Assembly: GCA_003565815.1 (NCBI GenBank)
Contig: PXAS01000400.1
Location: forward strand, 1-9,779
Direction of reading: 5' to 3'
DNA: 9,779 nt
Source: PVC group bacterium
Lineage (GTDB): Bacteria > Verrucomicrobiota > Kiritimatiellia > SS1-B-03-39 > UBA6053
Shown here piece after piece: positions 1 through 8,016 of the stretch (its first letter is position 1; each line of letters begins with the position of its first letter). The translations under genes were made by a program, and so were the position numbers. The notes under the pieces are model-generated. The model saw nothing but the letters and a program-made list of their open reading frames with translations, did not search any database and was not told where the DNA came from.

Positions 1-569
1 ATCCCGTGCCCGCGCCCCGCATGATGACCCTGCAGAGCCAAACGCCCGCCTTCCGGGTCCTGCTGGATCACGCCGATCCCGAAACCCTGTCCGGGCGGGT
101 GGACTTCGGTCCCGAAACCACTCCCGGACCTTTCACGGTATGGCGGCACGACAGCGGCATCCCCAACGGCTGGGAAACCCTGCCGGGCGACTGGTTTCCG
201 GTCCTCTGGGAACGCGACCGAGGTACCGAAGCGGAATGGGAGTTCGCGGTGGACGCCACCGACGCGGGGGAGGAGCACCCCCTCTTTCTCCGCGCCACCC
301 TGGGCATGGTCGACAGCGACAACGACGGAGTTGGGGACGGCATGGACGACGGCTGGGAACTCTGGCACTTCGGTGAACTGGTTTCCTCCGCGGGAGACGA
401 AGACGGCGACGGCCTCAGCAATCTGGAGGAATATCTCCACGGCACCGACCCCAACAACCCCGACACCGACGGCGACGGACTCAGCGACGGCGACGAAATC
501 CTCCTCGGACGCGATCCCCTGAAACGCGACCACCCCGCCGTGGAATTGGAGGTATACATTGTTTACTAA
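1..569 (+). CDS. Secreted TSP3-like calcium-loop repeat protein, 3' part (5' end outside window)
   Basis: The frame is open to the left edge (first full codon at 3). A GTG at 6 and ATGs at 21 and 24 lack a Shine-Dalgarno sequence, so the gene most likely starts upstream. From GTG 6 the product is 187 residues. The first ~100 form a beta-rich region with no family I recognise. Then come Asp-rich calcium-loop motifs: DSDNDGVGDGMDDGWELWHF from residue 103, DEDGDGLSNLEEY from 131 and DTDGDGLSDGDE from 153. Such loops are known from thrombospondin type 3-like and bacterial EF-hand-like extracellular proteins, where they bind Ca2+. The spacer and loop layout is one I associate with exported proteins of Verrucomicrobiota (recollection, not searched). 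The stop overlaps the next gene's start by 11 bases, so the two are probably translationally coupled. A role as surface partner or carrier of the RHS protein is inference. Confidence is high for the coding frame and repeats, low for function. Confidence 0.85.
   Translation, partial: PVPAPRMMTLQSQTPAFRVLLDHADPETLSGRVDFGPETTPGPFTVWRHDSGIPNGWETLPGDWFPVLWERDRGTEAEWEFAVDATDAGEEHPLFLRATLGMVDSDNDGVGDGMDDGWELWHFGELVSSAGDEDGDGLSNLEEYLHGTDPNNPDTDGDGLSDGDEILLGRDPLKRDHPAVELEVYIVY
548..552 (+). promoter_or_regulatory. Ribosome binding site for the TTG-started RHS gene
   Basis: GGAGG lies 6 bases before the TTG at 559, inside the end of the upstream gene. No in-frame ATG occurs until codon 14, which would cut off the positively charged start of the signal peptide. 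The site therefore supports the rare TTG start. Confidence 0.75.
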
Positions 570-3500
570 GAAATGTTTATTCAGTTGCTGCCTGCTGATG
601 GCGGGTGCAGGGGTGTGGGCGCAAACCGCTCCGGCCACGGCGAAGCAAACACCCACCCTGGCCAATCTCCTGTGCGCGATTCAGGAACGGCACATGGTGG
701 TTCAACAGAAAGAGGCACTGTGGGAAATCAGCTGGCTTGATCTTCAACAGGGTCCTACCCCCGCTCATTTCCGGAATTCCACCGACTTTGTGGGCCAGGT
801 AGAGCTTACCCCCATCGACTGGGGGGATGGTATCCCCGATTTTCCCGTCGCCGGGGATATCCCCCCGTTGTCCATGGAGGAGAGGGTGGACCTCTTGCAT
901 CGGGCCTCCATCGAACTGGACAGGCTGAAAATCAAATACCTCAACCTCAACGAAGCGTGGCTTCAAAAGACGGATGTGCCCGACATTCAACTCGCCAGGA
1001 ACCGTATGGATCATCGGGACCTGCCCAGTGTGGTGAACATCACCCCGGAATCATACTTGCAAAAGCTCACAGAGTTGTCGGTGATGGTGCAACGGCTGCG
1101 TCTGATCGGTTGGGAGCCGTTGACACGGGGTTATTACTCAGGCGCGGCCTATTATGATAACAATTTATGGCATAGGGGGTTTCATGGCGTTCCGGGGTAC
1201 GGGTTTGAGTTCACGTGGGGTCTGGAGAATCCGCCGGATCCGATACCCGCCCTCCAGTCCTCTCCCTTCACGCCATTGATTGAAGCGGATCCACTCACAT
1301 TTCTGCAGGAATTAGTCCAGCTTGTCGATGAAGACTATTATTGGTATTTTTGGAACCAAAGATTCGCGCATCTTGGAACGAACCCTCCCTTGTTACAACG
1401 TGAGTTTGAATGGGGGCCAAACGATACGGAACCCGACAAACTGTTTCCCGGTAACGCGGAGGCGACGGGCATCATCTATCAATACGACATCGCCAACACC
1501 CTGCATGAAAAGGGTATCGGCGGAGAACTTCACAAAGTGGCGCAACTGCTGGAAACGGTGCGGGGACCGAACTTAGACCCCCTGCCGGTGGATTTCATGC
1601 CGGATCATCAGGAACAGGCTCCCGGATGGGCGAAACGATCCTCGGTTGTACAGGAACACCTGTTGTTCAAGGACCCTCTGGTCTTTGGCATACAAGGCCA
1701 AAGCGTGGCCTTCCGCTTCGGGGACCAGGATTTGCAATGGGACGTTTCCAATGGCGAGTTCAAGACGACGATGCCTGTGTATGACGATCCCCGCTATGCC
1801 GATCTACCCAATCCGATTGTTTTCGATGACGAAGGGTGGCCCGTTCCGGGATATGACGAAGACTATTTTTGGATCTATATGTACAATGCGGAATACACGC
1901 CCTCCGCCATCTTCAAACCCGATTTCAAATACCTCACCGAACCCCTTCCCTGGCAAGGTCTGGGGCCCGGCGACACCGGAGGTGGCGGACCTTCCCCCGA
2001 AGGGACCTGGGCGGATTGGCTGCCCTTCGCCATCCAACTGGGCGACGGCAACATCACCCGCGGATCCCGGGGATATCTGGCCGCCACCTTTGCCTGGGAT
2101 GGGGGCTATCAACGCCCGGCGTTCCATATCGATTTCCAGGGCATCGCCAACGAATACGACCTGGACCAGAACCCGGGAGAGGAGGACCGCACCTACACCG
2201 GCGGCCTGGTCGAAACCAAACTCACCGTAAGCCCCAACGATGAAAACCACATCACCGTCACCCAAACCCTCCTTTCCACCCCCGCCGGACTCAGCGGGCC
2301 TTCGGAAGCCGGACAGGTGATCCGCACCTTCCTGTTCGTAAAAGACCTGGAGGCCAGTCCGGCTACCGTAAACGTGACCGCCACCTATTCCGCCGTCGGC
2401 AAACCCGATGTGGTCCGCCACTGGCGGCTCACGTACGAACGGGAACTCAACAGCGATGATCGCCTGGTGAAAACCGTTCAACAGATCAGCGCCCTGAACG
2501 GCGAAACCGTCACCGCCCGGTGGACCCGCGAGGACCATACCGTCTGGTCAACGGAGCCCGACAAACCCGTCACCGTGTACCAAACGGAGCTGAACAGTCA
2601 CCCTGTTCGGACCCAACGGGTGAAATACGCCTCCTCTCCCCGCTTCATCGCCCCGCCCGCCTCCATCACCACCACGTCCCACACCGAGCCCGCCGAAACC
2701 CGCACACAGAGCTTCACCTACCACTCCAACGGGCTCGTGGCCACCGCCGCGTGGGACGGACCCGGCGCCGGAACCGCCACGTTTGATACCAACGGCATCC
2801 TGCTGAGTTCCGGCCAGACCACGGGCCCATTTTCGGCCACCTCGCCCGGACTTTCCGGCAACAGTTACGCCACCACCACCCGGCACGAAACAAATGATCT
2901 GCGCACTTCCGTGTTCCAACGCGTGGCCGACGACGAATTCACCCTCACGGATTCGCTGCCCTCCGACGGAACCTCCACCACGGTCCATCTCTGGGATCCC
3001 ACCGATGCCGGAACCCCCGCCGGGCAGGTCCCGTGGGGAGTCAAACAAATCGACCATCCCGACGGAACGGAAACCCACATCACCGATGTATTGAATACCT
3101 CCGGGAGGATTCAAACCGTTTTCCACCGAAAGCAGATCAACGGGCAGGCCACCGGCACGAAAACGGTTCGAAATTGGAACAGCCTGGGGGTCTTGGAAAG
3201 CGAAATCACAACCTGGGAACCTGATGGGTACATCATCGCCAGTCGGGTGTACGAGGATTTCACCCGCTTTGGTCCCAGAAAAATGAAAATCCCGGGTCTG
3301 CCTGATACTGATTGGCAATGGAACGCAGCCGGAGAGTTGGAGGAAAGCAGCGGCCCCGCCGGTGCCTGGAAAGTGCTAACCCGCGATGCGCTGGGACGCC
3401 CCCTCACCTCAAAGGACACCGTCCGTGATGTCACCCACACCTTCGCTCCGAACGGCCTCAGCACCACCCACACCGCCTCCGCCGGAAGTGCCAACCACAC

Positions 3501-6500
3501 CTGGACCGCCACCCGCAACGGCTTCGGCGAAATCGTCTCTTCCGGCTTCACCGGCCCGCAACCCATCGGGGGGACCTCCGGGTGGGATGAAGGGGTTTTC
3601 ACCTCAACAGGTGACAACGACCACACCAAAGCCGCCACCCAAAGTACTTTCAACGAGCAGACCCTCGAAAGCGTGTTCCGCGCCAACACCGCCGCCGGGT
3701 TCAAAAGCTCCGTCACCTTCGAAACGCTCAACGGCGTGCCCTGCCTGCTGGTGGAGGCCTCCGCCCTCACGCCCGGCCTTGACGGAGGAAGCGAACGGTC
3801 CCTCCAGCGCACCTACATCGACGGACTCGGTCGCGTCCACCGCGTGCAGACCCCCGACCCCTCCGCCGCCGGACTGGTCTGGCAAAACCACGACACCCAT
3901 TTCGATGCCCAGGGCCGACCCAACCGCCTCACCCGCCCTGGTCAGCCGGACATCCTCATTGAGTACGATACCCTCGGCCGCGTCCACCGCCGCGTCTTGG
4001 ATTACAACGGAAACGGACAAATCGATCCAGGCACCGATTGGGTGCTGCAAAGCGATTACGGAGTCGTGGACGGCAAATGGCGTGAAAGCGCCTACTTGCT
4101 CGGTAACGGCGGCACGCCTCATCTGCTCAGCCGAAGCGAAGCCAACGCCGCCACCCGCTTTTTCTCCAGTCAAATCGGCGGCCAGGCTCCCGACGAATAT
4201 CAGTTGACCTTTTCCGAACCCGGAGAATTCACGCTGAAACTCAATAATCGTGTGGTTTTGAATCAAACCCCGTTAAAGTTAACCGTACAAGATTCCAGGA
4301 TTTCCGAAACGAATTTCATCGGGGAGTTTGAACTCAACTTGTCCCCTCTGGGCGTGCCGGTGGATGCATCTTTGTTCCGCGGGCCGAGAGCGGACACATT
4401 TGATTTCAATGACCATGCGGAAACAAGCGCCCATGATGACGGATTGATCAGCAAAACGTTTGTTTACGATCATCAAGAAGGCGCGGTTTCCAAAAGCGAG
4501 GTGAAAATCGGTGGAGAAACGGTTGTCGAACGCTTGTCCAAGCCCCTTGAATTGGAAACCGAAATTGGGGGAACCGGTGAACTTGCCCACGGTATGAAGG
4601 TCTTCTGGAACGAGGATCACAGCACGCGCGTGGAGCGTACCGCATCCGGCGATTCGAAAACCACTTGGACCCTGAACCCCTCGGGAAATGTAACCCTTCT
4701 GGAATATCCCGACGGCATGCAGGAGCACTACAGCTACAACGCTGCCGGAAATACCACCGAAGCCTCATCTACAGCGGGCACCCGAATTTGGGAATACGAT
4801 CCTCATACAGCGCGATTGAAAAAAGGGAAACTCGGCGCGGAAACGGTTTTCGAGATACTGGAGCGTGATGCCTTTGGTCGTATTCTTGAATTCGAAGACG
4901 CCTCCGGCGTGCGGACCTTTACGCCGAACAACACCCACTGGACCCCGGGACACGAGGAATGGACCTCCGGTCCGCTTTCCGGAGTCCGCTTCGAACGGGT
5001 GCCCGATGAGCGGGGAAGACCCGGAACCTTCTCGATCAAATTGGACGGGGAACTGATCCACCAAGAGGAATACCAGTATCAGGGCGACAGCAATCACCTG
5101 GACCGCATCACCGTGCAAGCCCCCGGGCTGACCGAAAGCGCTGAAATCCGTTATTCCGGCCCCGCAGGGCTCGCCGACCGGGTCGAATTCCGCAGTGACG
5201 ACACCCTTGTGTTTTTCCAGGAAATTCTCCGAGACACCGCGGGCCATCCCGAAGCCCTCTTCAGTGGCCCGGGCAGCCCGTACAACGCGTCGTGGACGCT
5301 GGATGACCGGGGAAGACTGCAAACGCTCACCCGCCCATGGGGCGAATATACCCACGGCTACGACCCTTTCAACGGCACCCTGGCTTCCATCAGCGGACCC
5401 GGAGACAACCGCCAGTTTGTGGTCAACGACCGCGGCGAACTGGCGGGCGTGGTGATCGACGGTCAACCACTGGCCGTTCATCCCGACGTGAATTTGTCCG
5501 GCGCGGTCTCCTTTCAGGAAAACCGTCGCCAATTCCGGATCCAAGGTCAGGCCCATGCCGATGCCGAGGTGCGCGTGTATTTAAACGACATCCTCTTCGC
5601 CACCCTGCCGGGCGGGCCGTTTTCCGTGTTGGTGGATGAGAACAATTGGCCCGCCATGGGAAGCGGCGCAACCGAGATCGCCTGGCGGGTGACCGGGGAA
5701 CGTCCCGGACCCGACTACATCGGCGGCATGGCCATCGCCGATTTGGAGGGGCACGTGTGGCTGCCTCCCGCGCAGGAGCACTTCGTTTTTGACGCGCACG
5801 GGCGGCGGGAACGCGACGGACTCCGGGTATTCGAGTGGAATGCCGCCGGGCAGATCGTCGGCATTCGCAACGAGCCCGAAGCCGCGGGCGTGATGACCAT
5901 GGGAGGGGGAAACCTTCCTGCCGGACTTCGCGTGGTTAACCGTTATGATGCCGCGGGACGAAGGTTCGAAAAGCGAGTGTACGATGGAGAAACCCTGTTG
6001 CGCACTCACCTCATGAAGTACGAAGGCTTTCTGCCAAAAGTGGAAAAGGTCATCCCCTCGGTACCCGGTGGGCCTCGTTACACGAACACCTACTCATGGG
6101 GGGCGGGCAGCGAGGGGGTAATGTCCCGCCTTGACGCGCGGTTGCATATTGTTTTTCACCGTCCCGAAGGCGGCATGATATCGCGGAATCATGTGGTTTA
6201 CGATCCCAAGGGACGCGTGATGGCATTGCGGGATGGCACAACCGGAAATGAAGTGGCCCGTTATCGATACGACGAGGTAACCGGACGTTTGCTTGGGGAG
6301 CACGGTCCCCGATCCGGTATGCTTTCGCTGCTGTACAACACGATGTATTATGATCGGGAAACCGAAACCTACGCCATGGGCAGTGAGGTGTACTGCACGC
6401 GGACGGGGCAAATGCTCCGGCGCGATCCGCTGGAAGTCAACCCACAAGGCGTTTGGGGCGACCCGCCCGCCCGTACCATGCGAGAACGGGCCGAGCCCAT

Positions 6501-7494
6501 CGTGAAAAATGCGTATACCCGTCCCGAAGTTCCCCGCGAGAAAATGATCAGCACCCTTGGCGCGCCCCCACGGTCCCATACGACGCGATTCAGGGTTTTT
6601 GAGAATGAAGAACAAAGAAATTTATTCTGGGGTACGGATACGACTTCAACCCCTCGCCGCGCCCGACACGTGCATCCGCCCCAGCATCATCCTGGTTTAT
6701 GGGAATATGTCAAAGCATTGGAGCAGGGAGCGGAAGAAGGCTTGGGGAGGGCCGCCAAAGACATTGGTCATGGCGTTCAGCACCAGGGCGGGGAGATGTT
6801 GCATGTCACCTGGGAACTCACCGGTGGGGCTTTAAACCACAAATTCCACCACGAACCCACGATGTACGGCCAGATCGGCGAAGGCGTGAAAACCCTCGCC
6901 ACCTCCCCGGAAGCGCGGCACGCGCTCGCCGCACACAAATGGACGGAGATCAAAGCCACGTTCCATGATCCCGACCTGTTCGCGGAGCGGGTCGGGGGCG
7001 GCGCGTTGCTCTTCCTTACCGGGGAAGCCGTCTTCGGCGCGATGGGAACCGTCGCCCGCACGGCGGAAGTGGCAGAGGAGGCCGCTGTGGCGGGGCGGGT
7101 GGCTGCCAGGGGGGAACGGGTGATGGGTGGGATTACAGAAACGAGTGTTCCTCGTTTAGGTCTGCCCTTTGAACCGCGTTGGTCGGGCATGGTTCAACCT
7201 TATAAAAAAGGAGTTATGTCTCCAATTGAACACATAATGTATAGGCATGGTCCAGATTCGGGTTTTGCAAATGTGGGGCGTTTTGCGGAAGGAACAGGAA
7301 CGCGTGAAATTAAAGCTATGGTAAATGAAGCCGCAAGATTCGGGGAAACGACGTTTCGACCTAGTGGACGGGGGCAAATCATTTACGATTTTGGCCGTCA
7401 AATTGGAACACATATGGACGGATCCGCAGCTACGAGACTTCAGGTCTTTTTCAATGAGGCTGGAGAAATAATGACAGCATTCCCAATTAGGTGA
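559..7494 (+). CDS. Sec-exported RHS/YD-repeat polymorphic toxin with variable C-terminal toxin domain
   Basis: 2311 residues. Start TTG 559 is supported by GGAGG at 548-552 and by a signal peptide: KK at 4-5, hydrophobic core, VWA then Q22, so signal peptidase I probably cuts after Ala21. Residues 22 to ~650 are a Trp/Tyr/Pro-rich region I do not recognise. YD/RHS-like repeats run from about 700 to 1960, clearest near 1388-1420 (YSYNAAGNTTEA), 1590-1632, 1741-1769 (FVFDAHGRRERDG), 1790-1810 (RYDAAGRRFEKR) and 1878-1917. The RHS-core end is 1923-1971 (MYYDRETETYAMGSEVYCTR, then DPLEVNPQG). A beta-rich stretch at ~1637-1740 interrupts the repeats. The pre-toxin module is 2067-2192 and the toxin 2193-2311. 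There is no PAAR domain, so Sec export rather than T6SS loading is likely. RHS shells are known to enclose C-terminal toxins; that the target is neighbouring cells is inference. Base composition drops sharply at the toxin domain. Confidence 0.9.
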   Translation: MFTKKCLFSCCLLMAGAGVWAQTAPATAKQTPTLANLLCAIQERHMVVQQKEALWEISWLDLQQGPTPAHFRNSTDFVGQVELTPIDWGDGIPDFPVAGDIPPLSMEERVDLLHRASIELDRLKIKYLNLNEAWLQKTDVPDIQLARNRMDHRDLPSVVNITPESYLQKLTELSVMVQRLRLIGWEPLTRGYYSGAAYYDNNLWHRGFHGVPGYGFEFTWGLENPPDPIPALQSSPFTPLIEADPLTFLQELVQLVDEDYYWYFWNQRFAHLGTNPPLLQREFEWGPNDTEPDKLFPGNAEATGIIYQYDIANTLHEKGIGGELHKVAQLLETVRGPNLDPLPVDFMPDHQEQAPGWAKRSSVVQEHLLFKDPLVFGIQGQSVAFRFGDQDLQWDVSNGEFKTTMPVYDDPRYADLPNPIVFDDEGWPVPGYDEDYFWIYMYNAEYTPSAIFKPDFKYLTEPLPWQGLGPGDTGGGGPSPEGTWADWLPFAIQLGDGNITRGSRGYLAATFAWDGGYQRPAFHIDFQGIANEYDLDQNPGEEDRTYTGGLVETKLTVSPNDENHITVTQTLLSTPAGLSGPSEAGQVIRTFLFVKDLEASPATVNVTATYSAVGKPDVVRHWRLTYERELNSDDRLVKTVQQISALNGETVTARWTREDHTVWSTEPDKPVTVYQTELNSHPVRTQRVKYASSPRFIAPPASITTTSHTEPAETRTQSFTYHSNGLVATAAWDGPGAGTATFDTNGILLSSGQTTGPFSATSPGLSGNSYATTTRHETNDLRTSVFQRVADDEFTLTDSLPSDGTSTTVHLWDPTDAGTPAGQVPWGVKQIDHPDGTETHITDVLNTSGRIQTVFHRKQINGQATGTKTVRNWNSLGVLESEITTWEPDGYIIASRVYEDFTRFGPRKMKIPGLPDTDWQWNAAGELEESSGPAGAWKVLTRDALGRPLTSKDTVRDVTHTFAPNGLSTTHTASAGSANHTWTATRNGFGEIVSSGFTGPQPIGGTSGWDEGVFTSTGDNDHTKAATQSTFNEQTLESVFRANTAAGFKSSVTFETLNGVPCLLVEASALTPGLDGGSERSLQRTYIDGLGRVHRVQTPDPSAAGLVWQNHDTHFDAQGRPNRLTRPGQPDILIEYDTLGRVHRRVLDYNGNGQIDPGTDWVLQSDYGVVDGKWRESAYLLGNGGTPHLLSRSEANAATRFFSSQIGGQAPDEYQLTFSEPGEFTLKLNNRVVLNQTPLKLTVQDSRISETNFIGEFELNLSPLGVPVDASLFRGPRADTFDFNDHAETSAHDDGLISKTFVYDHQEGAVSKSEVKIGGETVVERLSKPLELETEIGGTGELAHGMKVFWNEDHSTRVERTASGDSKTTWTLNPSGNVTLLEYPDGMQEHYSYNAAGNTTEASSTAGTRIWEYDPHTARLKKGKLGAETVFEILERDAFGRILEFEDASGVRTFTPNNTHWTPGHEEWTSGPLSGVRFERVPDERGRPGTFSIKLDGELIHQEEYQYQGDSNHLDRITVQAPGLTESAEIRYSGPAGLADRVEFRSDDTLVFFQEILRDTAGHPEALFSGPGSPYNASWTLDDRGRLQTLTRPWGEYTHGYDPFNGTLASISGPGDNRQFVVNDRGELAGVVIDGQPLAVHPDVNLSGAVSFQENRRQFRIQGQAHADAEVRVYLNDILFATLPGGPFSVLVDENNWPAMGSGATEIAWRVTGERPGPDYIGGMAIADLEGHVWLPPAQEHFVFDAHGRRERDGLRVFEWNAAGQIVGIRNEPEAAGVMTMGGGNLPAGLRVVNRYDAAGRRFEKRVYDGETLLRTHLMKYEGFLPKVEKVIPSVPGGPRYTNTYSWGAGSEGVMSRLDARLHIVFHRPEGGMISRNHVVYDPKGRVMALRDGTTGNEVARYRYDEVTGRLLGEHGPRSGMLSLLYNTMYYDRETETYAMGSEVYCTRTGQMLRRDPLEVNPQGVWGDPPARTMRERAEPIVKNAYTRPEVPREKMISTLGAPPRSHTTRFRVFENEEQRNLFWGTDTTSTPRRARHVHPPQHHPGLWEYVKALEQGAEEGLGRAAKDIGHGVQHQGGEMLHVTWELTGGALNHKFHHEPTMYGQIGEGVKTLATSPEARHALAAHKWTEIKATFHDPDLFAERVGGGALLFLTGEAVFGAMGTVARTAEVAEEAAVAGRVAARGERVMGGITETSVPRLGLPFEPRWSGMVQPYKKGVMSPIEHIMYRHGPDSGFANVGRFAEGTGTREIKAMVNEAARFGETTFRPSGRGQIIYDFGRQIGTHMDGSAATRLQVFFNEAGEIMTAFPIR
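6757..7134 (+). repeat. Pre-toxin module, copy 1 (378-bp direct repeat inside RHS gene)
   Basis: Encodes RHS residues 2067-2192 (KDIGHG to MGGI). It aligns without gaps with 8119-8496 at an offset of 1362 bases; 116 of 126 residues agree by hand count. Two stretches are base-for-base identical: 6836-6884 (49 bases) and 6938-6983 (46 bases). The module holds many His and Trp residues (HQGGEMLHVTWE, HKFHHEP), then a Gly/Ala-rich hydrophobic segment (GGGALLFLTGEAVFGAMG) and an Ala/Glu helix-like stretch. It probably links shell and toxin, and could help translocation; that role is inferred only. Confidence 0.9.
7135..7491 (+). other. C-terminal toxin domain 1 of the RHS protein (unassigned, possibly RNase-like)
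   Basis: Covers RHS residues 2193-2311, where similarity to the second cassette stops abruptly. Visible candidate functional residues are His2225 and His2230 in HIMYRHGPDSGF, a helix EIKAMVNEAARFG, a beta-rich stretch with YDFGRQIGTHMDG, and a C-terminal TAFPIR. Paired His residues followed by a beta-rich core and a terminal T-A-[FY]-P motif recall small toxin RNases of the BECR (barnase/EndoU/colicin) or RNase A-like groups, but I cannot place it in a named family. The line at 7201-7260 is about 35% GC against 60-70% in the RHS body, which suggests separate acquisition. Confidence 0.5.
7489..7494 (+). promoter_or_regulatory. Shine-Dalgarno of immunity gene 1, overlapping the RHS stop codon
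   Basis: AGGTGA spans the RHS TGA stop (7492-7494) and lies 5 bases before ATG 7500. It decides the immunity gene start: the GTG at 7491, also in frame, has no ribosome site before it. Terminating ribosomes would sit on this site, which suits coupled toxin/immunity translation. Confidence 0.7.
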
Positions 7495-7499
7495 TAAAA

Positions 7500-7991
7500 A
7501 TGAATATAGTCTGCTCGAATTTTAAAATTCCCCCCTATTATAACGAACTAAAGCTTGATCAAGTTTTAATGGGCGTTTCTGCCGATTGTCGATTGGTAAA
7601 GCATAGCAGTTCTTTTGACCTGCCTGAACTGGCAATACTCTGGTTTCTGGAAAACTTGATCAGGTCATGCCAAGAAATAGCTAATAATCAAAGCGTTGAG
7701 GAGGCTTTCCGAGATTTTTACGGTGAATATGAAGTTGCTGTTCGGCCTTCCGGAAATTCATCCATGAAATTTTCTATTGAAACTGGTTGCGATTTTTTCA
7801 CTACAAAAATTGATTTCTGCGCGCTACACGATGATGTTATATCAATTCTTTGTTGCGTTGAATCGAAATTTAAGGAACTGTCAGATTCTCTTGTTTTTAA
7901 TGAATTAAAGGACTTTTTGATTGAAATTTCCTTTAAATTGAAGGCTATGTCCCTGACATCATCTTTACCTTCAACCAGTATAAATGACTAA
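7500..7991 (+). CDS. Putative immunity protein 1 (cognate to RHS toxin tip)
   Basis: 163 residues from ATG 7500, chosen because AGGTGA lies 5 bases upstream; the in-frame GTG at 7491 would add three residues. There is no signal peptide or membrane segment, so the protein is probably cytoplasmic. The C-terminal half reads as helical and contains many acidic and Cys residues (CDFFTTKIDFCALHDD, then CCVESKFKELSD). I recognise no family. The immunity role rests on position: it follows the toxin tip by 5 bases, is of typical size, and shares the toxin tip's low GC (about 35-42% in hand-counted lines). Its end abuts or overlaps the second toxin cassette. The product should bind and block toxin domain 1. 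A helper protein or unrelated cargo is possible but less likely. Confidence 0.75.
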   Translation: MNIVCSNFKIPPYYNELKLDQVLMGVSADCRLVKHSSSFDLPELAILWFLENLIRSCQEIANNQSVEEAFRDFYGEYEVAVRPSGNSSMKFSIETGCDFFTTKIDFCALHDDVISILCCVESKFKELSDSLVFNELKDFLIEISFKLKAMSLTSSLPSTSIND

Positions 7992-8016
7992 GATCACTTT
8001 ATGTAAAAAGAGAACA

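Noticed and set aside
68..559. 163-codon minus-strand open frame opposite the calcium-loop gene
   Set aside because: It is the Ser/Pro/Arg-rich shadow of the Asp/Gly-rich plus-strand repeats, with no ribosome site.
577..591. Lipoprotein signal (LFSC at residues 7-10 of the RHS protein)
   Set aside because: The hydrophobic stretch before this Cys is too short and Phe at -2 is atypical; VWA/Q at residue 21 is a better signal peptidase I site.
2548..3318. 256-codon minus-strand open frame, plus other long minus frames inside the RHS gene (1804-2538, 4765-5556)
   Set aside because: They lie opposite a continuous RHS frame in GC-rich DNA, have Gly/Arg-rich low-complexity products and no recognisable domains.
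3386..4207. 273-codon plus-strand frame inside the RHS gene
   Set aside because: The product is almost entirely Pro/Ser/Thr/Ala, a typical frame-shifted shadow of GC-rich coding DNA.
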